A DNA stretch of 64,000 nt from Candidatus Coatesiibacteriota bacterium (GTDB lineage Bacteria; RBG-13-66-14; B26-G2; JAUVZD01). The stretch's first letter is position 1. Each line of letters begins with the position of its first letter. The position numbers and the translations under genes are program-made. A model generated the notes under the pieces. The model saw nothing but the letters and a program-made list of their open reading frames with translations. It had not been told where the DNA came from and did no database searches. The stretch spans positions 248,001 through 312,000 of the forward strand of contig JAUVZD010000001.1 of assembly GCA_030602715.1 (NCBI GenBank). The letters are read 5' to 3'. Shown one piece after another: positions 24,725 to 32,987 of the stretch.

Positions 24725-25578
24725 CCGATTTTGACAATCTGCCCAAGATATTCAACCACCACTTCTCGGCGATGAAGGCTGAGAACCACCCCATCACCGC
24801 CCTGACCGCCTACGATTATCCCACTGCGGAGCTTCTAGATGGCGTCGGTCTGGAGCTCATCCTGGTGGGGGATTCTCTGGGGATGGTGGTTCAGGGAAAG
24901 CCGACAACCATAGGGGTTACCCTGGAGGAGATGCTCTATCACTGTAATATGGTCAGTGGTGCGGTCAAGCGGGCGATGGTCTGCCTGGATATGCCCTTCA
25001 TGAGCTACCAGGCAAACCAGGATGAGGCGCTTTATAATGCCGGTCGCTGTCTCGCCGAAGGGGGCGCCGGCTCGGTGAAGGTGGAAGGTGCACACATAGA
25101 CCTCATCCGCAGGATGGTGGAGAACGGTATACCCGTCCTCGCCCACCTGGGCTGCACCCCGCAGAGTTACCACCAGCTCGGAGGTTACACTATAGTCGGA
25201 AAAGATGTCTCCCAGGCAAAACAGCTTCTATCCGATGGGTTGGCGGTGGAGGAAGCGGGGGCTTATGCGCTGGTCCTGGAGTGCGTCCCCACCGAAGTAG
25301 CCCAGACCATCACCGGAAAGCTATCCATCCCCACCATCGGAATCGGTGCCGGTCCCCACTGCGACGGTCAGATTCTGGTGCTCCATGATATCCTCGGGCT
25401 CTACCACAAGATACCCAGACACGTAAAAGTCTATAAGGACCTGAATGCGGTAATCCGCCGGGCGATTTCAGAATACAAGCAAGATGTTCGCCGGGGCGAT
25501 TTTCCCGGTGAGGATAACTACTACCGACTGGATAAAGCCACCCAAAAAGCGTGGCAGAAGGTTAAAAAGGCGAAGTGA
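24721..25578 (+). CDS. panB: Ketopantoate hydroxymethyltransferase PanB
   Basis: Transfers a hydroxymethyl group from methylene-tetrahydrofolate to ketoisovalerate, the first step of pantothenate synthesis. Signatures are TAYDYPTAELLDGVG, LVGDSLGMVVQG (Mg-binding Asp), the KVEGA segment, HLGCTPQ, catalytic Glu in LECVP, and GIGAGPHCDGQILV. Length 285, normal. It is coupled to folK by an ATGA overlap. Confidence 0.97.
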   Translation: MTDFDNLPKIFNHHFSAMKAENHPITALTAYDYPTAELLDGVGLELILVGDSLGMVVQGKPTTIGVTLEEMLYHCNMVSGAVKRAMVCLDMPFMSYQANQDEALYNAGRCLAEGGAGSVKVEGAHIDLIRRMVENGIPVLAHLGCTPQSYHQLGGYTIVGKDVSQAKQLLSDGLAVEEAGAYALVLECVPTEVAQTITGKLSIPTIGIGAGPHCDGQILVLHDILGLYHKIPRHVKVYKDLNAVIRRAISEYKQDVRRGDFPGEDNYYRLDKATQKAWQKVKKAK

Positions 25579-25590
25579 GGGAACAAATAG

Positions 25591-26469
25591 ATGGAGCTGG
25601 TAGTTGATGTAACGGAGATGCAAGCCCTTGCCGACAAAGCTCGCCTGGAGGGAGAACGCATCGCCCTGGTTCCCACCATGGGCGCACTCCACCAGGGGCA
25701 CATGTCGCTGGTGAAATTAGCCCGGGAACGGTGCGATTTCCTGGTGGTCTCCATCTATGTCAACCCCGCCCAGTTTGCTCCCGAAGAAGACCTGGACATC
25801 TATCCCCGCACCTTGGAGAAGGATGAGGAGAGCTGCCGTGGGGCAGGTGTGGATGTCATCTTCGCTCCCGAGGACAAGACGATGTATCCTGAGCGATACT
25901 CCACCTATGTCAATGTTGAGGGTTTGAGCGAGGTTTTGTGCGGAGCCAGCCGACCGACCCACTTTCGGGGAGTAAGCACCATTGTCGCCAAGCTGTTTAA
26001 CATCGTCAAACCGCATATAGCGGTCTTCGGTCAAAAGGATGCCCAGCAGGCTGTGGTCATCAAGCGGATGACCGCCGACTTGAACTGGGATATAGAGATA
26101 GCCGTTGCGCCCATCTTGCGGGAGGAGGACGGCTTGGCGATGAGCTCCCGCAATCGCCACCTATCAGCACAGGAGCGAAAGGGAGCGGTCCTGCTCCATC
26201 AAGCGCTCAGCGAGGCAAAGGCTTTGCTGGGTGAGGGGGAACGGTCCGCTGAAAAGTTGAAGAAAAGGATGAAAGAGATAATCTCCGCAAAGACACTGAA
26301 CCGCATTGATTATATATCTGTGGTGGAGGCGGATAGCCTGAGGGATGTATCAGAGATAAAAGGCGAAACCCTGCTTGCCCTGGCGGTTTACGCCGGGGAG
26401 ACGCGACTAATAGATAATATGCTCATCGGAGCTGACGATTTGAAATCCATTAATGAGGAAGGCAATTGA
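25591..26469 (+). CDS. panC: Pantothenate synthetase PanC
   Basis: ATP-dependent condensation of pantoate and beta-alanine. It shows PTMGALHQGHMSLV with the HxGH nucleotide site at residues 34-37, YVNPAQFAPEED, GQKDAQQ and the KMSKS-like EEDGLAMSSRN. Length 292, typical. It follows panB by 12 bases, and its end overlaps a possible upstream panD start. Confidence 0.97.
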   Translation: MELVVDVTEMQALADKARLEGERIALVPTMGALHQGHMSLVKLARERCDFLVVSIYVNPAQFAPEEDLDIYPRTLEKDEESCRGAGVDVIFAPEDKTMYPERYSTYVNVEGLSEVLCGASRPTHFRGVSTIVAKLFNIVKPHIAVFGQKDAQQAVVIKRMTADLNWDIEIAVAPILREEDGLAMSSRNRHLSAQERKGAVLLHQALSEAKALLGEGERSAEKLKKRMKEIISAKTLNRIDYISVVEADSLRDVSEIKGETLLALAVYAGETRLIDNMLIGADDLKSINEEGN

Positions 26470-26470
26470 G

Positions 26471-26818
26471 ATGCTTAGGAAATTCTGCCGTTCCAAGATA
26501 TACAACGCCAGGATTACCTTCAAACAGTTGGAATATGAGGGTAGTATTACAATTGACGCCCAGCTTATGGAGCTGGCGGAAATTGCCGAGGGGGAGATAG
26601 TCGCAGTGCTCAATATCAACAATGGGGCTCGCTTTGAGACCTATGTCATCAAAGGAGACAGGGGAAGCGGGGTTGTTGGACTAAACGGCGCCGCCGCCCG
26701 TCTCGGGGAGGTCGGCGATAAAGTGATCATATTCGCCTTCGGGTATCTTTCCCCTGAGGAGACCGAGGACTTCTCCATGCGCCGTCTCCATGTGGATGAT
26801 AATAACCGTCCCCAATAA
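26471..26818 (+). CDS. panD: Aspartate 1-decarboxylase PanD (pyruvoyl type)
   Basis: Makes beta-alanine from aspartate. The self-cleavage site is G24-S25 in LEYEGSITID, the same numbering as E. coli, if the start is ATG 26471 (GAGGAAGG upstream). An in-frame ATG at 26453 would add six residues overlapping panC. NNGARFETYVI and NGAAARLG are also family marks. With folK, panB and panC this completes the pantothenate branch from aspartate and ketoisovalerate, except for ketopantoate reductase. Confidence 0.95.
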   Translation: MLRKFCRSKIYNARITFKQLEYEGSITIDAQLMELAEIAEGEIVAVLNINNGARFETYVIKGDRGSGVVGLNGAAARLGEVGDKVIIFAFGYLSPEETEDFSMRRLHVDDNNRPQ

Positions 26819-26871
26819 AATAAACCCCTAAAAACAACCCATAAAATACCCCACCAAGGTCACCCCAGATT

Positions 26872-29454
26872 ATGTTTAATAGAACCATTATAACGATATT
26901 GATGATAATCACCGCGATTGGGGCGCTGTCCACCTCCAGCCGTGCCGAACTAACCGACAAACTATCGCTGGGGATCGATATGTTCGATCACCAGCTTTTC
27001 AATTTAGCCGCTCATCAGTTCCGGGAATACATCCACCAGAATCCCACCGCATCCGACCTGGACCTGGCGCAGTTCTATTTAGCCCACTGCGACCAATCCC
27101 TGGGCAACTATCACCAAGCCATTCAGGAATACCGTGACCTGCTCATCACCTACCCCGGCTCCTCCCTGGTTGATGCCGGCTGGCTGGAGCTCTCTCGTTG
27201 TTACATGAAGAAAGGCGATGAGGCAAGCGCCGAGGAGGCACTGCGAAAGGCGCTCAGCCTCCCGATGAAGAAAGAGGTCAACTTCGCCGCCCACTCCGAA
27301 CTGGGCACTCTGCTATATAACCAGAATCAATTTGAGCAGGCGGTCTCCGTCTATCTCCAGCTCATGGAGGCCACCCCAGACCTGAACAAGACCGCCTGGG
27401 AGAGATACCGCCTGGCTCAGGTCTATATCACCATGGAAGACTACCAGAAGGCAATAGTCCAACTGGAGTTGATAGACTCAAGTGAACCTCACCCACTGCT
27501 CAAGGCTCTAACCAACTATCATCTCGCCCACTGCCGGGCGGCTCTGGGGCAGTTGGAAGAAGCTTTAGGAATCCTTGATTACGACCAGCTTTTCCCGGAG
27601 GAGATGCTCTCTCATAAGCTATTCCTGCAAGCAAGCCTGCAGGTGGCGCTAAACGAATATCCGCAGGCTCTGGAGACCTTAAACGAGCTCATAGAGGCAG
27701 AGGATTCCATGCGGTCTCAGGTTCCCATCTTGCAAGACCCAACCATCACCACTGAGGACATCCGCATAATCTCCGCCTGGCTGGATTTTCAGCTGGGAGA
27801 CCACATCAGTGCCGAAGGCAAGCTGGCGGAGGTCTATTCCCAGGCGAAGGACGCCGAAACCCAAGCCCAAACTTTGTTTCTGATAGGATACCTCAGCTAC
27901 CAGAGGGAGAACTACCCCTTCGCCCTGGAATATTTCGCCAAGTTCGCCTCCGACTTCCCCCACCATCCCTATCTGGTGCAAGCGATATACTACCAGGGCT
28001 GGTGCCACTACAAAATGGGAGATTATGAGCAGGCCAGGGACATATTCTCCACCCTTCTCGCTCAAAATCCCCAGATTGAGGAGAGCCCCTACTTTGCCTT
28101 TCTGGTGGGGGAGTGCGGCTATAAGACCGAGCACTACCAGCGGGCTATGGAGGATTTTGAGCTCTTCACCCGCAACTACCCCCAAAGCAGTTTGTATCTA
28201 TACGGTTTTCTGCGCACCGCCGACTGCCTCTTTCAGCTGGGGGAGAACGAACAGGCGGTTGACCACTACCGTGACTTCATTGATAAATATCCCCAATCCG
28301 ACATCACCCCCCTGGCTTACTGGAATCTTGGCAGGGCATATAGCAATCTCGGTCAAACGGAGGAGATGCGCGATGTCTATATTGAGTTTATCACCAACTT
28401 CCCGGACCATGAACTTGCCGACGATTCCGCCCTGGCTATGGTGAGGTCGCTCTACCTGGAGGGAAAATACGAACTGTGCATCGGATGGGTTGACGACTTC
28501 ACAGACAGACTTCCTAAAAGCGACTTTGCTCCCAAGATGCTCTGGTATAAGGGAAAATCGCTCTACGACCTCACCCGCTATGATAGCGCCATGAAGGTTT
28601 TTGCCTATATACATAAGAACTACTCCGCCACCATAGTGGGGCAGGATGCGCTCTATTACACCTACCTCACCGACCAGAAATTGGGTAAATACTCCAATCC
28701 ACTTACCGCATCCGTTGCCTTCTTGAACGAACATCCCCAGAGCAGTCTGGCTCCAAAAGTCAAAATTTTAGTAGCCCAATACTACAGCGACGAACGAAAC
28801 TTCAGCTACGCCACCAAGTTGTTGAAGGAGATTCTCTCAGAGGAGGAGGATATTGGAATACTCTGTGAGGCTACCGAAAAACTGGCGGACATCTATAAAC
28901 GCCAGGGGATGGATATAGACGCAGCCGAGATTTACGTGTGGCTGGCGGAGCGCATGAAGAGATCGCCCTCCCGCTATGATTATCTGCTAAAGGCGGCGGG
29001 GCTCTATAACGAAGGTGGACTGGCGGAGGAAGCCATAGACATCTATCAGGTCTTTCTGGACGAAATACCCCACGATCCCCGAATAAGCACGGTCCTATAC
29101 AATCTGGGGTTAATTTATAAGGACCTGCGCATGTTTGAAAGCGCTCAGGTGATATTGGATAAGCTGGTGCGGGAGTGGCAAAGCAGTAAGGAGTATCTAT
29201 TGGGTTGTTTTCAGCTGGCTTTCGTATATCAATATCTAGCCGACCTTCCCAAAGCCATCAAATATCATAAGATAGTCATATATAACGGCGGGGCAGATCT
29301 GGCGGTTCAGTCTATGTATTGGGTTGGAAAATGTTATTACGATCTGCGAGAGTTTTCGGCGGCGGAGGAATGGTTGAAAAGGCTGGTAAGGGAATATCCC
29401 ACTCACACCGCTTGGGTGAATAAGGCAGATGCGCTACTGGAAAAAATGTACTGA
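26872..29454 (+). CDS. Large exported TPR protein
   Basis: An 860-residue protein with a signal peptide (about residues 1-25, ending SRA). It is then almost entirely TPR-type helical repeats (about 20, patterns such as ALxxYxxFxxxxPxxxxxxxAxYxxGxxYxxxGxYxxA), of the BamD/CpoB and Tol-Pal-associated style. It probably forms a periplasmic superhelical scaffold. Its last 26 bases overlap the start of the beta-barrel gene, so the two are probably made together; a role in handling that barrel is inferred. Confidence 0.85.
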   Translation: MFNRTIITILMIITAIGALSTSSRAELTDKLSLGIDMFDHQLFNLAAHQFREYIHQNPTASDLDLAQFYLAHCDQSLGNYHQAIQEYRDLLITYPGSSLVDAGWLELSRCYMKKGDEASAEEALRKALSLPMKKEVNFAAHSELGTLLYNQNQFEQAVSVYLQLMEATPDLNKTAWERYRLAQVYITMEDYQKAIVQLELIDSSEPHPLLKALTNYHLAHCRAALGQLEEALGILDYDQLFPEEMLSHKLFLQASLQVALNEYPQALETLNELIEAEDSMRSQVPILQDPTITTEDIRIISAWLDFQLGDHISAEGKLAEVYSQAKDAETQAQTLFLIGYLSYQRENYPFALEYFAKFASDFPHHPYLVQAIYYQGWCHYKMGDYEQARDIFSTLLAQNPQIEESPYFAFLVGECGYKTEHYQRAMEDFELFTRNYPQSSLYLYGFLRTADCLFQLGENEQAVDHYRDFIDKYPQSDITPLAYWNLGRAYSNLGQTEEMRDVYIEFITNFPDHELADDSALAMVRSLYLEGKYELCIGWVDDFTDRLPKSDFAPKMLWYKGKSLYDLTRYDSAMKVFAYIHKNYSATIVGQDALYYTYLTDQKLGKYSNPLTASVAFLNEHPQSSLAPKVKILVAQYYSDERNFSYATKLLKEILSEEEDIGILCEATEKLADIYKRQGMDIDAAEIYVWLAERMKRSPSRYDYLLKAAGLYNEGGLAEEAIDIYQVFLDEIPHDPRISTVLYNLGLIYKDLRMFESAQVILDKLVREWQSSKEYLLGCFQLAFVYQYLADLPKAIKYHKIVIYNGGADLAVQSMYWVGKCYYDLREFSAAEEWLKRLVREYPTHTAWVNKADALLEKMY

Positions 29455-31033
29455 TAGGAATAAGCTGGCGCTTTATTCTATTTTCGTCCTCTGTGCAATC
29501 CTATGCCCCAGCGCACAAAGTTGCGCCGACGACGACATAGATAAGAAGGCTGAGGAATCCCTCTTTGCGCCGGATCCTTTCACCGATGTCTATGAATTTT
29601 TGCAAAAAGCCTCTCCCCATAAGTCCGCCTTCCGGGTGGATAGAGTGGAGGAGCTGACCCAGCCGCCAGACGAGCAAGGTGCCGAAAACCACGAACGGCG
29701 AGGTTTCTATCACACCATAGAGGCTTGCGGGGGATTGGGGGAAAAGAATAGCCGTCAATTTGACGGCATCTACGGTATGGAGAGCAAAATACTCAACCAG
29801 GTCATCCTGGGGAAATATCTATCCCTAGGAAATAGTGGTGCGGAAGGATACCGAGAGAACATACATTTAAAATACGACCTGCTCTTTGACCTCACCTTCG
29901 GACGGCAGTTAAGCTGTGGCTTGGAGTATTTCCGCAACCGATACAGTTACCAATCACCCGAACACCCCGGCACCCCACCAGTTTATTTTTCAACACAAGC
30001 AACTGAACATAGATATTTTGATATCGGCGCCTTTACCGACCTGGGGAAGTATATCAAAATCTATTTTGACGGCTTTGCCGAATCTGACCACCTGGAAGAC
30101 GAGAGCTCCAGTTATAAACACCGCACCTTGGGCGGGGAGTTCTGCGGACAGTTCATCCTGCCAAATTGGGACTATCTAACCAAGGTGGAGTTGGATGTCT
30201 ATAGAGACTGGATGAGTGGAGCCGAAAGTAGGGCTACATTTATAAATATTTCTCTTGAAAACGAACTCCCCATAAAAGACCATCTCTTTCTCACCTTTGG
30301 AGGAAGGATTGACAGCTACCGCAATCTCATCACCCGGTTCTATCCCACCGCCGGCATCCACCTGCGTATCAACCCCAAGACCGGCTTCTACCTATATTAT
30401 CAGCCCCAACTGAGCCGACTTGATTTTCACCATCTCTTCATTGATGAGCGTTATTCCACGGTAAGCGAGCCGCTCAAGCCCACCCAGGAATACACCTCCA
30501 TCACCGCCGGCTTCAACTACAACTTCTCCCAGTTGATAGAGAGCAAAGTAGAGTTATACCGCAAGGATGTTCTGGATTACATATACTACACTGATTATGA
30601 TGGTCTCATCACTCCCGCCAATCTCCACCAAGCCACCATCTACGGCATAAAGATAAGCTACTCCTTTAGAGCCAGCGAACGTTTTAATCATTACGCCTCT
30701 CTCAACATAGAGGATATAATTGATGACGAGAACGCTTTCCAGGTTATCCCTTACCACCCCCGCATCACCTTTGACGCCGGAATTGAACTCTCCCCCCTAT
30801 CCTTATGGGAGTTGAGCATCGGGGGCAGATTTGTCGGTGACCGCCCCACCTCCTATCCGGAGACTACTCTGGACTCATATTTTATCCTCAACACCCAATC
30901 GGTTCTGTGGATAACCCCCTATCTCGGTTTTGACCTGCACCTGGACAACCTGCTCAACTCCCAGTATGAGGAAATATCCAACCTCACCCATCCCGGTCGC
31001 TTCATCTCCGCCGGCTTGCGGCTGAAAATATAG
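29429..31033 (+). CDS. TonB-receptor-like outer-membrane beta-barrel without plug
   Basis: 534 residues. A signal peptide (to about residue 35) is followed by about 60 residues of low-complexity linker. The rest is alternating amphipathic strands (for example YLYYQPQLSRLDF, KVELYRKDVLDYIYY, GIKISYSFRASERF) ending GRFISAGLRLKI with a typical outer-membrane C-terminal hydrophobic pattern. The strand pattern resembles the C-terminal barrel of TonB-dependent receptors, but no TonB box or plug domain is seen. The ligand is unknown. It overlaps the TPR gene. Confidence 0.75.
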   Translation: MRYWKKCTDRNKLALYSIFVLCAILCPSAQSCADDDIDKKAEESLFAPDPFTDVYEFLQKASPHKSAFRVDRVEELTQPPDEQGAENHERRGFYHTIEACGGLGEKNSRQFDGIYGMESKILNQVILGKYLSLGNSGAEGYRENIHLKYDLLFDLTFGRQLSCGLEYFRNRYSYQSPEHPGTPPVYFSTQATEHRYFDIGAFTDLGKYIKIYFDGFAESDHLEDESSSYKHRTLGGEFCGQFILPNWDYLTKVELDVYRDWMSGAESRATFINISLENELPIKDHLFLTFGGRIDSYRNLITRFYPTAGIHLRINPKTGFYLYYQPQLSRLDFHHLFIDERYSTVSEPLKPTQEYTSITAGFNYNFSQLIESKVELYRKDVLDYIYYTDYDGLITPANLHQATIYGIKISYSFRASERFNHYASLNIEDIIDDENAFQVIPYHPRITFDAGIELSPLSLWELSIGGRFVGDRPTSYPETTLDSYFILNTQSVLWITPYLGFDLHLDNLLNSQYEEISNLTHPGRFISAGLRLKI

Positions 31034-31050
31034 TTGTTTAAATACAACAT

Positions 31051-31072
31051 ATCTCTCGGCAAGCCGAGAGAT
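31051..31072. repeat. Perfect inverted repeat between convergent genes
   Basis: ATCTCTCGGC (31051-31060) and its complement (31063-31072) are separated by AA. There is no T tract on either side. It may act as a bidirectional transcript-end structure. Confidence 0.45.
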
Positions 31073-31103
31073 TCAGGGCTCCTCCCAAGCAATCCGTTCG
31101 CGG

Positions 31104-32972
31104 TCAAACCATATATCTCTCCCGCCACATCTGGAGAAAGAGCAGAATCCACAGACGATGATAATGGTCCCTCTTCCCCGACCTGTGCTCGGCGACCAAT
31201 CTTCGCACTCCCACCGGTTTCAGAATATCATCCTCCGTAAGTCTTTGCTCGCCGAGATACCGCTCCAGGACGGGCGCCAGTTCCCCCCTAAACCAATCTC
31301 CCAGAGGAACCGCGAAGCCCCTCTTGGGGCGCTCAAAGAGCTCCCTGGGTAGATAGCGTTGGAGCAGACGGCGCAGAAGCAGCTTAGTTTTATTCCCCCT
31401 GACTTTCCATTTCAGCGGAAGCCGAAAAGCGCTCTCCACCACCCGATGGTCCAAGAGGGGAACCCGCACCTCAAGTGAATGAGCCATACTAGCCCTATCC
31501 ACCTTGACCAGCAGGTCATCTACCAAATAACTGCTCAGGTCCAAAAGCATCGCCGCTTCCCGCGGGTCCCGTTCCTTCAGTGTGGCACGCATTCGCTCTT
31601 CATATTCCGCCCCGTTCCTCTCCCCCTCAACCAACCATTCCTCACGGAGTATGTCCCCCAAGAAGCGTCTGTCAAATATGGATATCGCTCGCAGGTAAGT
31701 CTCTGCCAGATCATCCTCATCCTCCAGTCGGCGCAGGCTCTCCCCCCAGGAATCCCGCAAAAGCCCCAGAACCACCCGCAAAGAGCTCATCAGAGGTGAC
31801 GGTAGGTTCCGAAATCTCGCCATCCTCCCCAGCCATCTGTAGCGGTCGTAGCCACAGAAGAGCTCGTCCCCTCCGTCGCCGGAGAGGGCAACGGTAACAT
31901 ACCCCCTGGTCATCTTGGAGAGCAAGAAGGTGGGTATCGCCGAAGGGTCACCGAAAGGCTCATCATAATAATCCATAAGCAACGGTATCGCTGACAACAG
32001 GTCCCGGGGACCGACATACTGCTCGGTATGCTCACAGCCGAGATGGTGGGCTACCCTTTTAGCAAAGGGCGCCTCATTGTAGGCGGGGTCCTCAAAGCCG
32101 ATGGTGAATGTCCTTGGAGGAGACCCTCCCTGCTCAGCCATCAGCGCCACCACCAGGCTGGAGTCTATCCCCCCGGAGAGGAAACTGCCCAGAGGGACAT
32201 CGCTCACCAAGCGATCCCTGACCGCCTGACGCAGAATCCGCAGAAACTCCTCCTCAACATCTGCATCGCTCCCCTCCCCCCACTTCACACCGGCTTCACC
32301 GATATGCCAATACCGCTCCTCCACCAACTCCTTTCCATCAAAGCGAAGGATGGAGCCGGGGGGAAGCTTGCGCACCGACTTGAAGATGGAATGCGGTGCG
32401 GGAACATACTGGAAACGAAGGTAAGCAAGCAGTGCCTGCGGTGAGAGTTCTTTGGAGAACCGGGGTAAGTCAATCAGGGATTTTATCTCCGAGCCGAAAG
32501 CTAGGAAACCGGGGTCGGACAGATAATATAACGGCTTTATTCCCAGCCGGTCTCGGACTAAGTATAACGACCCTTCATCCTCATCCCACAGGGCGAGGGC
32601 GAACATACCCACAAAACGGTTCACACAACCAATCCCCCACTGCATATAGGCTTTCAGAGCCACCTCGGTATCCGACCGACTCCGAAAACTATGCCCCAAC
32701 CCCTCAAGTTCCTCCCTGATCTCCCGGAAATTATAGACCTCGCCGTTATAAGTTATCGCCACACCACCGTCTGAGGAGAGCATGGGGGCGTTCCCGCTCG
32801 GTGATGTATCTATGACCGCCAGCCGAGCTTGAGCCAAACCCACGGTATGGTCATCGTTTAACCACACGCCTTCGTGGTCCGGTCCCCGGTGGCGGAGGGT
32901 GGAGACCATTTTCTCCAGCGTCCGCAGATCAATCCCACCCGAGAGGGAGAACATCCCCGCTATTCCGCACAT
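31104..32972 (-). CDS. asnB: Asparagine synthase (glutamine-hydrolysing) AsnB
   Basis: A 622-residue class II amidotransferase. The N-terminal nucleophile C2 (MCGIAGMF), the RHRGPD region, the ATP-pyrophosphatase loop SGGIDSS in the synthetase half and SGDGGDELFCGYDRY all mark the family. It could supply asparagine, or, as in several surface-polysaccharide clusters, amidate a sugar acid or peptide. Genes downstream of glgC and the transglycosylase-like gene share its strand with short gaps, so co-transcription is likely. Confidence 0.92.
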   Translation of the reverse strand: MCGIAGMFSLSGGIDLRTLEKMVSTLRHRGPDHEGVWLNDDHTVGLAQARLAVIDTSPSGNAPMLSSDGGVAITYNGEVYNFREIREELEGLGHSFRSRSDTEVALKAYMQWGIGCVNRFVGMFALALWDEDEGSLYLVRDRLGIKPLYYLSDPGFLAFGSEIKSLIDLPRFSKELSPQALLAYLRFQYVPAPHSIFKSVRKLPPGSILRFDGKELVEERYWHIGEAGVKWGEGSDADVEEEFLRILRQAVRDRLVSDVPLGSFLSGGIDSSLVVALMAEQGGSPPRTFTIGFEDPAYNEAPFAKRVAHHLGCEHTEQYVGPRDLLSAIPLLMDYYDEPFGDPSAIPTFLLSKMTRGYVTVALSGDGGDELFCGYDRYRWLGRMARFRNLPSPLMSSLRVVLGLLRDSWGESLRRLEDEDDLAETYLRAISIFDRRFLGDILREEWLVEGERNGAEYEERMRATLKERDPREAAMLLDLSSYLVDDLLVKVDRASMAHSLEVRVPLLDHRVVESAFRLPLKWKVRGNKTKLLLRRLLQRYLPRELFERPKRGFAVPLGDWFRGELAPVLERYLGEQRLTEDDILKPVGVRRLVAEHRSGKRDHYHRLWILLFLQMWRERYMV

Positions 32973-32987
32973 ACAATCACCCCATCC

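Noticed and set aside
31051-31072. Inverted repeat as a strong intrinsic terminator
   Set aside because: No T tract follows on either strand, so I list it only as a repeat.
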